Shown here in pieces: positions 28,118 to 41,922 of a stretch of 64,000 bases of DNA. How positions within the stretch are numbered: position 1 is the first letter of the stretch; every line of letters begins with the position of its first letter. Made by a program: the position numbers and the translations under genes. The stretch comes from Microbacterium sp. 1.5R (GTDB taxonomy: Bacteria; Actinomycetota; Actinomycetes; Actinomycetales; Microbacteriaceae), in assembly GCF_007667425.1 (NCBI RefSeq), contig NZ_VDRC01000001.1:620001-684000 (forward strand), written 5' to 3'. Below the pieces are notes generated by a model. The model saw only the letters and a list, made by a program, of their open reading frames with translations, was not told the origin of the DNA and searched no databases.

Positions 28118-29835
28118 AGCATCGGCACCTTCAGGCCGCGTTCCCTCGCGACGTCACGCGCGTGCTCGTACCCCGCGTCGACGTGCCGCATGACCCCGGT
28201 GCCCGGGTCGTTCGTCAGCACGCGCTCGAGCTTCTCCGCCGCGAGCGCCGACCCGTCGGCGACGGTGACCTGACCGGCGTGGATGGAACGGCCGATGCCG
28301 ACTCCGCCGCCGTGGTGCAGCGACACCCAGGAGGCCCCGGACGCCGTGTTCAGCAGGGCGTTGAGCAGCGGCCAGTCGGCGATCGCGTCCGAGCCGTCCT
28401 TCATGCCTTCGGTCTCGCGGTACGGCGAGGCCACCGATCCCGAATCGAGGTGGTCGCGACCGATGACGATGGGCGCCGACAGCTCGCCAGAGGCCACCAT
28501 CTCGTTGAATTTCAGCCCGGCGAGGTGCCGCTCCTTGTAGCCCAGCCAGCAGATGCGGGCGGGCAGTCCCTCGAAGTGCACGGTCGAGCCGGCCTTGTCG
28601 AGCCAGCGGTGCAGCGCGGCGTCCTCGGGGAACAGCTCGGCGACGGCCCGGTCGGTCTTGCGGATGTCCTCGGGATCTCCCGAGAGCGCGGCCCAGCGGA
28701 ACGGCCCCCGGCCCTCCTCAAACTGCGGACGGATGTACGCCGGCACGAACCCCGGGAACTCGAACGCACGGGCGAAGCTGCCGAGCTGCGCCTCCGCGCG
28801 GATCGAGTTGCCGTAGTCGAAGACCGCCGCGCCGGCATCCTGGAACGCGACCATCGCCGCGACGTGGGCGGCCATCGAGGCCCTGGCCCGGTGGGTGAAC
28901 CCGGCCGGGTCGCGCTCGACCTCCGCCTTCCAGTCCGCCACGGCCACCCCGACCGGAAGATACGCGAGCGGATCGTGCGCGCTGGTCTGATCGGTGACGA
29001 TGTCGATCGGCACCCCGCGACGGTGGAGTTCGGGGAAGACCTCGGCCGCGTTGCCCACGACGCCCACCGACAGCGCCCGGCCGGCATCCTTCGCGGCGAC
29101 GACTCGGGCCACGGCGTCATCGAGATCGGTCGTGTACTCGTCGAGGTAGCCGTGGTCGACTCGGCGCGCGAGACGCGACTCGTCGACATCGACGATCAGC
29201 ACGACGCCCTCGTTGAGCGTGACGGCGAGCGGCTGCGCGCCGCCCATGCCGCCCGCACCGCCGGTGAGGGTCAGCGTGCCCTTGAGCGAGTCCCGCCCGA
29301 GGGAACGGGCGACCGCAGAGAACGTCTCGTACGTCCCCTGCAGGATCCCCTGCGTCCCGATGTAGATCCATGAGCCGGCCGTCATCTGGCCGTACATGAT
29401 GAGGCCGAGTTCCTCAAGCCGGCGGAACTCGGGCCAGTTCGCCCAGTCGCCCACCAGGTTCGAGTTGGCGATGAGCACGCGGGGCGCCCACTCGTGCGTG
29501 CGGAACACGCCGACCGGCTTGCCCGACTGAACGAGCAGCGTCTCGTCGGGCTCGAGCTCGTCGAGCGTCCGCACGATCGCGTCGTACGCTTCCCAGCTGC
29601 GGGCAGCGCGGCCCGTCCCGCCGTAGACGACGAGGTCTTCAGGGTGCTCGGCGACCTCGGGATCGAGGTTGTTCATCAGCATCCGCTTCGCGGCCTCGGC
29701 GCCCCAGGTCTTGGCGGTGCGCTGGTTGCCGCGCGGCGCACGGATCGTGCGCGTGGCGTCGGTGGTGGGACGCGTGGGCGGAGTCGTCGTGCCGGTCGGG
29801 GCGGTCGTGTCCATCGGGGCGGTCGTGTCAGTCAT
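28114..29835 (-). CDS. hutU: Urocanate hydratase HutU
   Basis: A 573-aa urocanase, which hydrates urocanate to imidazolone propionate with tightly bound NAD+. The glycine-rich NAD site [17 protein letters not shown], the DQTSAHDPL element and the catalytic-loop ICWLGYKER are all present. The N-terminus before TRTIRAPRG is an unusual 30-residue Thr/Ala/Pro stretch encoded by imperfect tandem repeats ([17 protein letters not shown]), absent from standard urocanases as I know them. A shorter start is therefore possible, though no in-frame ATG lies closer than this tract. It overlaps hutH by 8 bases and hutI by 4. Confidence 0.95.
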   Translation of the reverse strand: MTDTTAPMDTTAPTGTTTPPTRPTTDATRTIRAPRGNQRTAKTWGAEAAKRMLMNNLDPEVAEHPEDLVVYGGTGRAARSWEAYDAIVRTLDELEPDETLLVQSGKPVGVFRTHEWAPRVLIANSNLVGDWANWPEFRRLEELGLIMYGQMTAGSWIYIGTQGILQGTYETFSAVARSLGRDSLKGTLTLTGGAGGMGGAQPLAVTLNEGVVLIVDVDESRLARRVDHGYLDEYTTDLDDAVARVVAAKDAGRALSVGVVGNAAEVFPELHRRGVPIDIVTDQTSAHDPLAYLPVGVAVADWKAEVERDPAGFTHRARASMAAHVAAMVAFQDAGAAVFDYGNSIRAEAQLGSFARAFEFPGFVPAYIRPQFEEGRGPFRWAALSGDPEDIRKTDRAVAELFPEDAALHRWLDKAGSTVHFEGLPARICWLGYKERHLAGLKFNEMVASGELSAPIVIGRDHLDSGSVASPYRETEGMKDGSDAIADWPLLNALLNTASGASWVSLHHGGGVGIGRSIHAGQVTVADGSALAAEKLERVLTNDPGTGVMRHVDAGYEHARDVARERGLKVPML

Positions 29836-31369
29836 GTGCGTGCTCCTGTGCGAGGCGGGCCACGGCGCCGGACTGCACCAGCGCGGTCACGGCCTCCATG
29901 TCGGGCGAGAGGTAGTGGTCGGGTCCGGGGCCTGCGGCGACCGTGCGCACGAGGTCGCGCACCGCGCCCGTGGCCGGCCCGGCCTGGAGCGGCGCCCGGA
30001 GGTCGAGGGCCCGCGCCCCGGTGAGGATCTCGATGGCCAGCACGCGGCCGAGCCCGTCGATCGCCCGGCGCAGCTTGCGCGCGGCCGCCCATCCCATCGA
30101 GACGTGGTCCTCCTGCATGACCGAAGAGGGAATGGAGTCGACGGATGCCGGGGCGGCGAGCCGCTTCAGTTCGGAGACGATGCCCGCGGCCGCGTACTGC
30201 GCGATCATGAGCCCGGAGTCGACGCCGACCTCATGGGCGAGGAACGGCGGGAGCCCATGGCTGCGGGCGGGGTCCAACGCGCGGTCCGTGCGCCGCTCGG
30301 AGACCGACGCGACGTCAGCCACCGAGATCGCGAGGAAGTCGAGGACGGCTGCGACCGGCGCCCCGTGGAAATTGCCGTTCGACTCGATCCGGCCGTCGAC
30401 GGTGATCACGGGGTTGTCGATCACGCTCATCAGCTCACGATCAGCGATCAGCATGGCGTGCGCCATGGTGTCGCGGGCGGCGCCGTGCACCTGCGGCGAG
30501 CAGCGGAGCGAGTACGCGTCCTGCACCCGGCCGTCCTCCGGCCCCTTGTGGCTGTGCACGAGGGGCGAGGCGCCGAGGAACGAGCGGAGATTGCGGGCGG
30601 ACTCAGTCTGCCCGAACTGCGGCCGCAGCATCATGAGATCCGCGGCGAATACGGCGTCCGTGCCCAGCTGCGACTCGATCGACATGGCCGCGGCGATGTC
30701 GGCCGTCAGCATCAACTGCGAGAGGTCGTGCAGCGCGAGCGACAGCATCGCCAGCATCCCGTCGGTGCCGTTGATGAGCGCAAGGCCCTCCTTCTCGACG
30801 AGCTCGAGGGGCGTGATCCCGGAGACTGTGAGCGCATCGGCCGCGGAGACGATGTCGCCGCCATGAACCCGTACGTCGCCCTCGCCCATTCCGGCGAGGG
30901 CGATGTGCGCGAGCGGCGCGAGATCGCCGGAACAGCCGAGCGAACCGTACTCCCGGACGATCGGGGCGATCCCTGCATTGAGCAGGGCGGCGTAGGTCTC
31001 GACGACCACGGGACGGACTCCGGTGCGACCGGACGCCAGCGTCTGCAGCCGCAGGAGCTGCAGCCCCCGCACGACCTCGCGCTCGACCTCGGCTCCGGTG
31101 CCCGCGGCGTGCGATCGGATGAGGCTCGCCTGCAGCTGACGACGACGGTCGGCGGCGATGAACGTCGTCGCCAGGGCGCCGAAACCCGTCGACACCCCGT
31201 AGTGCGGGTGCGGATCGGCGGCGAGTCCGTCGACCACCGCCCTGGTCTGCGTCACTCGATCAAGGGCTTCCGGGGCGAGGACGACGGGCGCATCGTGCCG
31301 GGCGACGGCGACGACGTCGGCGATCGTGAGCGGGGCGGCGCCCACGACGACGGAGGAAGAAGAACTCAT
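29828..31369 (-). CDS. hutH: Histidine ammonia-lyase HutH
   Basis: A 513-aa MIO-dependent lyase converting L-histidine to urocanate and ammonia. The MIO-forming tripeptide is Cys146-Ser147-Gly148 in [14 protein letters not shown]; many bacterial enzymes have Ala-Ser-Gly there. The conserved N-terminal HYGVSTGFG (Y57) and C-terminal [11 protein letters not shown] elements are intact. ATG at 31369 is chosen because the conserved region starts soon after; an upstream in-frame start would enter the divergent iclR gene. It is the first gene of the hut operon. Confidence 0.95.
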   Translation of the reverse strand: MSSSSSVVVGAAPLTIADVVAVARHDAPVVLAPEALDRVTQTRAVVDGLAADPHPHYGVSTGFGALATTFIAADRRRQLQASLIRSHAAGTGAEVEREVVRGLQLLRLQTLASGRTGVRPVVVETYAALLNAGIAPIVREYGSLGCSGDLAPLAHIALAGMGEGDVRVHGGDIVSAADALTVSGITPLELVEKEGLALINGTDGMLAMLSLALHDLSQLMLTADIAAAMSIESQLGTDAVFAADLMMLRPQFGQTESARNLRSFLGASPLVHSHKGPEDGRVQDAYSLRCSPQVHGAARDTMAHAMLIADRELMSVIDNPVITVDGRIESNGNFHGAPVAAVLDFLAISVADVASVSERRTDRALDPARSHGLPPFLAHEVGVDSGLMIAQYAAAGIVSELKRLAAPASVDSIPSSVMQEDHVSMGWAAARKLRRAIDGLGRVLAIEILTGARALDLRAPLQAGPATGAVRDLVRTVAAGPGPDHYLSPDMEAVTALVQSGAVARLAQEHAHD

Positions 31370-31427
31370 GATTCGATTCCACACCCGCGCGTTGGCTCGA
31401 GACAGGGCCCTATGGCATCCTGTGTCT

Positions 31428-32213
31428 GTGATCCCAGACATCGGAGAAGGCCGAGGACAGAGCTCCGGCGCACAGGTGCCGGCAGCCGACAACACCCTGC
31501 GGATGCTGCGCTACCTCGCCGGGCGACCGGCGCCGGTCGCGGCCTCGGCGATCGCCCGCGATCTCGCGCTCCCCCGGTCGACGGTCTATCACCTGCTCAC
31601 CACGATGGCCGAGCACGGCTTCGTCCTGCATCTCGCCGATGACCGCCGTTGGGGTCTGGGCACCTCGGCCTTCGAACTCGCGGGCGGATACACGCGGCAG
31701 CAGCCGCTCGCCCGCCTCGGTCGGCCGATCGTGGCCGCGCTGTCAGACCGCCTCGGCGAGAGCGCGCACCTCGCGGTGATGAGCGGGGGTGACGTGCTCT
31801 ACATCGTGGAGGAACGAGCGCCGCGTCGCCCCGCGCTCATCACCGACGTCGGGGTGCGGCTCCCCGCCCACCTCACCGCGTCGGGGCGCGCGATGCTCGC
31901 CGCCCTGCCCCGGGAGCAGGTGCGCGCCCTCTATCCGAGCGCCTCGGCGTTCCCCGACCGCACCGGGCTCGGGCCCCGCACGCCCCGGGAACTGCGCGAG
32001 CTCTTGCGCTCAGTACGCGAGCGCGGCTACGCGTCAGAGGACAGCGAGGTCGCCGACGGGCTGCGCAGCGTCGGGGCCGTCGTGCGCGACCACGCTGGAT
32101 GGCCGGTCGCCGCCGTCGCCGTCACGTGGGCGGATCCCGGTCTCGACGAGCACATGCTGGCGGATGCCGTGCACGAGACCGCGTCGGTCCTCGAATCCCG
32201 GCTGCGGCGATGA
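31428..32213 (+). CDS. IclR-family regulator of the hut operon
   Basis: A regulator of about 261 aa with an N-terminal winged helix (PVAASAIARDLALPRSTVYHLL, shown in part) and a C-terminal IclR effector domain with LTASGRAMLAALP and YASEDSEVADGLRSVGA. The GTG at 31428 is chosen since the upstream in-frame residues are antisense to the hutH start; a GTG at 31422 and an ATG at 31368 are alternatives. It is divergent from hutH with a gap of only 58 bases, the usual place for a hut regulator. Whether it represses or activates cannot be told. Confidence 0.82.
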   Translation: MIPDIGEGRGQSSGAQVPAADNTLRMLRYLAGRPAPVAASAIARDLALPRSTVYHLLTTMAEHGFVLHLADDRRWGLGTSAFELAGGYTRQQPLARLGRPIVAALSDRLGESAHLAVMSGGDVLYIVEERAPRRPALITDVGVRLPAHLTASGRAMLAALPREQVRALYPSASAFPDRTGLGPRTPRELRELLRSVRERGYASEDSEVADGLRSVGAVVRDHAGWPVAAVAVTWADPGLDEHMLADAVHETASVLESRLRR

Positions 32214-32229
32214 ATCTGGACCGTTAACG

Positions 32230-32263
32230 CAGAAGAGCCACCCAACTTTGGGTGGCTCTTCTG
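32230..32263. terminator. Bidirectional terminator between iclR and the rrn operon
   Basis: A perfect 15-bp stem (32230-32244 with 32249-32263) around an ACTT loop lies 16 bases after the iclR stop on the plus strand and about 12 bases beyond the 3' end of 5S rRNA on the minus strand. It probably terminates both. The plus side is followed by GTCTAAAAGG and the minus side by no T-run. Confidence 0.8.
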
Positions 32264-32275
32264 TCTAAAAGGAGT

Positions 32276-32392
32276 CCGGCGGTGTCCTACTCTCCCACAG
32301 GGTCCCCCCTGCAGTACCATCGGCGCTGTGAGGCTTAGCTTCCGGGTTCGGAATGTAACCGGGCGTTTCCCTCACGCTATGGCCGCCGAAAC
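32276..32392 (-). rRNA. rrf: 5S ribosomal RNA
   Basis: Read on the minus strand, the sequence begins GTTTCGGCGGCCATAGCG, contains CCGAACCCGGAAGCTAAG, and ends GGACACCGCCGG, complementary to the 5' end. These are standard 5S features. Ends are set by the terminal helix and may be off by 1-3 bases. It is the third gene of the 16S-23S-5S operon. Confidence 0.95.
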
Positions 32393-32494
32393 ACTATTGA
32401 TGTTTCAATCGTTTGCATAACGACAAAGTCATTTATGCGGTTCTCGACCGTACATCGAGAACCACTCAGTGGACGCAAGCACCAACGAACGGTG

Positions 32495-37528
<5,034 letters not shown>

Positions 37529-37775
37529 AAAGAAATGCATACGAACACCCGGAATAGGGCGACGCAGCGAGTTTGATGCTGACCAAAGAGATATTCATTG
37601 CTGACTATCCGTTGCCACTCCCCAAAGGAAGTGGTCTTTGATCCAAAGGAATCTCACCCTGCCGAAGCAGGATCGAGGTTATTTGGCATTTGACAAGTGC
37701 ACGCTGTTGAGTTCTCAAGGATCGGACGCTCCCCCGACCCAACCATCACAGTCAGGCCCGAAGGGCAACTTCTCA
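37529..37775 (-). other. rrn leader with antitermination-type element
   Basis: The transcribed leader between the proximal rrn promoter and 16S is about 245 bases. On the minus strand it contains CCTTGAGAACTCAACAGCGT (37703-37722 region), an element shared in form with the spacer sequence near 35700 and typical of actinobacterial rRNA leaders, where it probably serves antitermination or processing. No protein gene is present. Confidence 0.6.
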
Positions 37776-37803
37776 ATCTTACCTGGGTCTTTCCGGCTGT
37801 CAA
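37776..37803 (-). promoter_or_regulatory. rrn promoter, proximal
   Basis: On the minus strand, TTGACA (complement of 37798-37803) and TAAGAT (complement of 37776-37781) are separated by 16 bases, close to the sigma-70/SigA consensus. It lies about 250 bases upstream of 16S. Confidence 0.75.
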
Positions 37804-37870
37804 ATCGACATGCCGTGAAGATCAGGACCAGTTCCGTGCCTTGCGCTGATCGCGCTGAGGCAACTTCACT

Positions 37871-37898
37871 AGCTTATCCGTCTCGGAGCAGCTGTCAA
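37871..37898 (-). promoter_or_regulatory. rrn promoter, distal
   Basis: On the minus strand, TTGACA (complement of 37893-37898) and TAAGCT (complement of 37871-37876) are separated by 16 bases. The sequence GTCGATTTGACAGC-like around it is shared with the proximal promoter 95 bases downstream (both read TCGATTTGACAGC), pointing to a tandem duplication. The stretch 37900-38310 upstream holds no gene that I can support. Confidence 0.75.
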
Positions 37899-38060
37899 AT
37901 CGACCGCCGTCCCGTTCGGGAAGCCTCCATGTCACACAGAAGTGTGTCCGTGATCTGCTCCGAGGAGCTGATCGGCGTGGAAGGTGGTTCTCCGCTTGAG
38001 GGGGGTGAAGCTCTCGGCCTCTCCGCTTCCCTGTGGGGCGAACAAGTAATAAGTTACGCG

Positions 38061-38136
38061 GATCCCGGGGTCTCGGCAAATCGCCACGGTCGGCCGGGCG
38101 TGTCGCCCCGCTGCGCCCGGGGCTGACCCCGGGATC
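38061..38136. repeat. 12-bp inverted repeat upstream of the rrn promoters
   Basis: GATCCCGGGGTC at 38061-38072 and its exact complement GACCCCGGGATC at 38125-38136 are separated by 52 bases. It lies in the gene-free stretch between tRNA-Ala and the rrn promoters. It may be an architectural or regulatory site or the stem of an unannotated RNA. Confidence 0.5.
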
Positions 38137-38314
38137 GTCCGCGAGCTGAACCGGGGGTGCGCGTCGCGGCGCACCCGCGGCGGAGCGGGACGTCGCCCGA
38201 AGCCTGAGAAGGATCGCCATGAGAACTCCCTGGCAAGCGCCCATCGGAACGGGCCACGGAGCGCTCCGCGAGAACGCGCTGAGGAGTCGCCCCGCCCGAA
38301 CGCCCCGGGTACGA

Positions 38315-38344
38315 CGAAACCCCCGGGGCGACCCGGGGGTTTCG
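38315..38344 (-). terminator. Terminator after tRNA-Ala
   Basis: A perfect 13-bp stem (38315-38327 with 38332-38344) with a 4-base loop sits directly after the CCA end of tRNA-Ala on the minus strand; the 3' arm on that strand ends GGGTTTCG. Its position fits termination of the tRNA transcript and insulation from the rrn promoters. Confidence 0.75.
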
Positions 38345-38348
38345 GTGG

Positions 38349-38424
38349 TGGTGGACCTAAGGGGATTCGAACCCCTGACCTCCTCGATGCGAACGAGGCG
38401 CGCTACCAACTGCGCCATAGGCCC
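38349..38424 (-). tRNA. tRNA-Ala (CGC anticodon)
   Basis: The minus-strand cloverleaf has acceptor GGGCCTA paired with TAGGTCC, D-arm GCGC/GCGC, anticodon stem CCTCG/CGAGG with loop TTCGCAT (anticodon CGC, reading GCG), T-arm AGGGG TTCGAAT CCCCT and an encoded CCA. The total is 76 bases including CCA. Confidence 0.96.
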
Positions 38425-38475
38425 TTGAACCTCGACTACGTTAGCACGCCGGACGAGGTCGCTGCGTCCGGCCGG

Positions 38476-39345
38476 TCACCCGGCAGCGCGCTTGCTCAAG
38501 AGCTCACGAACGTGTGCCTCGATCTCGGCGTCGTCGACGAAACCCATGCGCGCGAAAGGCGACGACGCCGCAGGCTCGGTCACCGGCTTCGGGGCCGGAA
38601 GCGCCACGGGAGCCGCGGGGGCCATCCGCTCCGCACGCTCGCGGAGTTCTGCCAGACGCGCCGCTTTGCGACGCTCTTCCTGCGCATCCATCTCGGCACG
38701 TGCCGCCTGCGCACGGGACCCGGAGACCGACACCAGCGGTTCCGGCAGCTGCCGAGGAGTCCATGTGGCACGTCCCTGGTCGTGCAGCGGCGGCGATACG
38801 CGTTCACGCACGGACTCGTTCTCCTGCACGGTGCGACGGACGGCTCGACCAGCGACCGACGCCATCCGCTGCAGAAGGATGCCGCCGACGACCACGGCCG
38901 CCGCGCCCACCCAGAGCAGAAGCTGCGTCTGCGCAGCAAGGAGCTGCCACACCCCGAGGCCGACGAGCACGAGTCCAGCCAGCACGAGGGACGATGAGGC
39001 GATCCGCACGCGACGACGCGCACGCGCCTGCCGCACCGCAGGGTCCGCCTTCGCGGCTGCGAGTTGCTCCCGGAGCACCGCGAGCTCCGCGGCCTCCTTC
39101 TCGGACTGCAGACGCTTGGCGAGCTTCTGCTGCGCGAGCGCCGTGCGCGCGTTCAGCTCGAGGCGCACCTCGCCCGGCGTCTCGCTCGTTTCGGCAAGCA
39201 CTCGCAGCGCCTGGTTGAGGCGAACGGCGTTGCGTTCGGCCGCGTCGTACTGAAATCGACCCCGCCATGAGGGCAGCAGATAGAGCAGCCACAGGAGCAC
39301 GGCGACGAGCACGATCACTCCTCCGCTCAGCACCGGCCCGTCCAT
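38476..39345 (-). CDS. GlpR/SepX-like cell-division membrane protein
   Basis: A 289-aa membrane protein: an N-terminal transmembrane helix at about 7-25, a charged coiled-coil region at about 38-110, two further helices at about 116-158, then a disordered Pro/Ala-rich tail ending in FVDDAEIEAHVRELLSKR. Topology and position next to rimJ and galU match M. tuberculosis Rv0996 and Streptomyces SepX, known from C. glutamicum as GlpR, the membrane receptor of the gephyrin-like Glp protein in Wag31-linked division. The identification rests on synteny plus layout. It is the last gene of galU-rimJ-glpR. Confidence 0.7.
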   Translation of the reverse strand: MDGPVLSGGVIVLVAVLLWLLYLLPSWRGRFQYDAAERNAVRLNQALRVLAETSETPGEVRLELNARTALAQQKLAKRLQSEKEAAELAVLREQLAAAKADPAVRQARARRRVRIASSSLVLAGLVLVGLGVWQLLAAQTQLLLWVGAAAVVVGGILLQRMASVAGRAVRRTVQENESVRERVSPPLHDQGRATWTPRQLPEPLVSVSGSRAQAARAEMDAQEERRKAARLAELRERAERMAPAAPVALPAPKPVTEPAASSPFARMGFVDDAEIEAHVRELLSKRAAG

Positions 39346-39426
39346 GTCGACAACGGTACGGGAACACGTGTCGCGACAGCCCTCAGTCGGGGCGCGTGTC
39401 GCGACCGGATTCCCCGCGACCCGGTG

Positions 39427-40056
39427 TCAGATCGACAAACGGTCCGCGGGCGGCACGTCTGCCGCGTGCAGCGGCACCTCGCCGCTCAGCCATCGCGCGA
39501 GCACCCCCTGCGGCACATCGTCGCGCGTGAGGGCGAACGCGTAGTGGTCACGCCAGTCGCCGTCGATGTGGATGTACCGGCGACGGAGGCCCTCGTAACG
39601 GAAGCCGAGCTTCTGGACGACCCGCAGGCTCGCGGCGTTCTCGGGCCGGATGCAGATCTCCATCCGGTGCAGGCCGTACTCCGTGAAGCATGCGTCCGTC
39701 GCGAGCGCGACGGCGGTGGGGGTGATCCCCCGTCCGGCGAATCGCTCGCTGACCCAGTAGCCGATGGTGGCCGAGCACAGTGAGCCACGTGCCACGCCCC
39801 ACACGTTGAGCTGGCCGGCGACCTCGCCGTCGTACTCCATCACGAACGGGTACCCCCCGCCATCGCGATACTGCTGCAGGAGGCGACGGATGCTGAGGCG
39901 CATGTCGAACGACACGGATCCGTGCGGGACTGTCGCCTCCCAGGGCTGCAGCCACGTCCGATTCGAGAGCAGCTCGTTCTGCAGCGCCCTCGCGTCGCGG
40001 GATCGCACCAGGCGCAGCTCGACGGGCCCGTGCCGCATCCCCGTCGCCTGATCCAT
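39427..40056 (-). CDS. rimJ: GNAT-family N-acetyltransferase, RimJ-like
   Basis: A 209-aa GNAT acetyltransferase of the RimJ/RimL branch, which acetylates N-terminal alanine or serine of ribosomal or other proteins. The acetyl-CoA binding element is YWVSERFAGRGITPTAVAL and the C-terminal motif B is ASLRVVQKLGFRYEG. The ATG at 40056 is chosen because GGAGG lies seven bases upstream; an ATG-type start at 40077 lacks such a site. It begins 28 bases after the galU stop in a conserved actinobacterial order. Confidence 0.88.
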   Translation of the reverse strand: MDQATGMRHGPVELRLVRSRDARALQNELLSNRTWLQPWEATVPHGSVSFDMRLSIRRLLQQYRDGGGYPFVMEYDGEVAGQLNVWGVARGSLCSATIGYWVSERFAGRGITPTAVALATDACFTEYGLHRMEICIRPENAASLRVVQKLGFRYEGLRRRYIHIDGDWRDHYAFALTRDDVPQGVLARWLSGEVPLHAADVPPADRLSI

Positions 40057-40084
40057 CAGAATGCCTCCGAGGCCCACGTCGCGC

Positions 40085-40972
40085 CTAGAGGCGTTCCGCG
40101 AATTCCTTCAGCCAGGGGCGCAGCTCCGCGCCGAGGTCATCACGATCTGATGCGAGCTGGACGATGGCCTTGATGTAGTCGACGCGGTCACCCGTGTCGT
40201 AACGGCGGCCACGGAAGATCACACCGGCGACGCCGGGCCCGTTCGGATCCGCGGCGAGCTCCTGCAGCGCATCGGTCAGCTGGATCTCCCCGCCCTTGCC
40301 GGGCTGGGTGCGCTCGAGCACCTCGAAGACGGAGGCCGGCAGCACGTAGCGGCCGATGATCGCGAGGTTCGACGGAGCGTCCTCCTGCGCGGGCTTCTCG
40401 ACCAGGCCGGTGACGCGCACGGCATCCGACCCCTCGAGAGCCTCGACGGCCGCGGCTCCGTACATGTGGATGTTCGCCGGGTCGACCTCCATGAGGGCGA
40501 CGATCGCCGCACCGGTGCGTTCGTGCTCGGCGATCATCTCGGTCAGCAGCGGATCGCGCTCGTCCATCAGGTCATCTCCGAGCAGGACGGCGAAGGAGCT
40601 GTCGCCCACGTGCGTGCGTGCGCGGAGGACCGCATGGCCGAGGCCCTTGGGCTCGCCCTGGCGGACGAAATGGATGTCAGCGAGGTCGCTCGACGCCATG
40701 ACCCGCTCGAGTCGACCGGTGTCGCCCTTCTCCATCAGCTTCACCTCGAGCTCGGGCACCGAGTCGAAGTGGTTCGAGATGGCGTTCTTGTTCCGGCCGA
40801 TGATCACGAGGATGTCGTCGATCCCGGCGTTCGCCGCCTCTTCGACGACGTACTGGATGGCCGGCTTGTCGACGACAGGCAGCATCTCCTTCGGCATCGC
40901 CTTCGTCGCCGGCAGGAATCGCGTTCCCAGTCCGGCTGCGGGAATGACGGCTTTGATCTTCTGATGACCCAT
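40085..40972 (-). CDS. galU: UTP-glucose-1-phosphate uridylyltransferase GalU
   Basis: A 295-aa nucleotidyltransferase making UDP-glucose. The N-terminal nucleotide motif AVIPAAGLGTRFLPATKAMPKEMLPV (shown in part) is complete, KPAIQYVVEEA follows, and VEKPAQEDAPSNLAIIGRYV is present in the C-terminal half. It is divergent from the 5-formyl-THF cyclo-ligase gene, an arrangement shared with M. tuberculosis Rv0992c/Rv0993. UDP-glucose feeds cell-envelope glycans. Confidence 0.96.
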   Translation of the reverse strand: MGHQKIKAVIPAAGLGTRFLPATKAMPKEMLPVVDKPAIQYVVEEAANAGIDDILVIIGRNKNAISNHFDSVPELEVKLMEKGDTGRLERVMASSDLADIHFVRQGEPKGLGHAVLRARTHVGDSSFAVLLGDDLMDERDPLLTEMIAEHERTGAAIVALMEVDPANIHMYGAAAVEALEGSDAVRVTGLVEKPAQEDAPSNLAIIGRYVLPASVFEVLERTQPGKGGEIQLTDALQELAADPNGPGVAGVIFRGRRYDTGDRVDYIKAIVQLASDRDDLGAELRPWLKEFAERL

Positions 40973-41013
40973 CCCCTCAGCCTAGTGGGGCGCCTCGCCG
41001 TAGACTCTGAGGC

Positions 41014-41610
41014 ATGTCGAACGACGTCGAGCACGAGAAGCGCGCACTGCGCGCCGAGCTCCGGGAGAGACGTCAGCTGCTCAGCGAGGCACAGCGCGAG
41101 AGCGCCGCGTCCGCGATAGCCGGGCGTCTGGACGAACTGGTCGCCCAGCTCGGGGCGTCGTCCGTCTCCTGCTTCCTCTCCACGACCACCGAGCCGGGCA
41201 CGCGCGAGTTCGTCCGAGCGGCCGTGCGGCGCGGCATCCGCGTGCTGCTCCCGGTCACGCGCGCCGACGGTCTGCTCGACTGGGCCGTCGCGACGGACGA
41301 CGACGAGATCGCCGAAGGCCTGTTCGGACTCCCCGAGCCGACCGGAGAGGTGCTCGGCCCGATCGCCGTGAACGACGTCGACCTGATGATCATCCCCGCC
41401 GCAGCCGTCGACCGCACCGGCATGCGCATGGGCTGGGGGCGCGGATACTTCGACAAGACGATCGGCTCCATGGAGAAATGCCCTCCCGTCTACGCCGTGA
41501 TCTATGATTCCGAGGTGCTCGACTCCCTGCCGAGCGAGGTGCACGACCAACCGGTGAACGGTGTCGTGACGCCGACCCAGACTCTTCTCCTGTCGCCCAC
41601 GCGACGCTGA
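41014..41610 (+). CDS. 5-formyltetrahydrofolate cyclo-ligase
   Basis: A 198-aa enzyme that converts 5-formyl-THF to 5,10-methenyl-THF with ATP. The N-terminal KRALRAELRERRQ basic helix and the C-terminal signature MGWGRGYFDKT in the substrate/ATP site are intact. It is divergent from galU and 15 bases before the FmdB-type zinc ribbon gene, with which it is probably co-transcribed. Length is normal. Confidence 0.93.
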   Translation: MSNDVEHEKRALRAELRERRQLLSEAQRESAASAIAGRLDELVAQLGASSVSCFLSTTTEPGTREFVRAAVRRGIRVLLPVTRADGLLDWAVATDDDEIAEGLFGLPEPTGEVLGPIAVNDVDLMIIPAAAVDRTGMRMGWGRGYFDKTIGSMEKCPPVYAVIYDSEVLDSLPSEVHDQPVNGVVTPTQTLLLSPTRR

Positions 41611-41625
41611 CCGACGAGGACCGCC

Positions 41626-41898
41626 ATGCCCACCTACGCCTATGCCTGCCGCTCGTGCGGCCACGCCTTCGACGCCGTGCAGAGCTTCTCCGACGACGCA
41701 CTCACAGTCTGCCCGGAGTGCGGAGGGGAGCTGCGCAAGCAGTACGGCTCGATCGGGGTGACCTTCAACGGCTCCGGCTTCTATCGGACCGACTCGCGGG
41801 GCGGTTCTGGAGCGAAGAAGGATGCTTCGGCATCATCGAAGTCTGAGTCGTCGTCGAGCACGGCAGCGGCACCCGCCGCGACACCTGCCTCCTCCTGA
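41626..41898 (+). CDS. FmdB-family zinc-ribbon protein
   Basis: A 90-aa protein with a four-cysteine zinc ribbon at C8, C11, C29 and C32 (YACRSCGHAF ... CPECGG) followed by the family's VTFNGSGFYRTDS segment and a Ser/Ala-rich disordered tail. FmdB-type proteins are regulators or small zinc chaperones; in mycobacteria the homologue next to 5-FCL (Rv0991c) has been studied as a stress-linked protein. It lies between the cyclo-ligase and mscL. Confidence 0.92.
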   Translation: MPTYAYACRSCGHAFDAVQSFSDDALTVCPECGGELRKQYGSIGVTFNGSGFYRTDSRGGSGAKKDASASSKSESSSSTAAAPAATPASS

Positions 41899-41922
41899 CT
41901 CCTGATCGATCGGAGAACTCTC

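Noticed and set aside
37822..38418. A 198-aa minus-strand open frame starting MAQLVARLVRIEEV
   Set aside because: Its first part is translated tRNA-Ala sequence and the rest crosses the terminator and an rrn promoter; this is a familiar false prediction over tRNAs.
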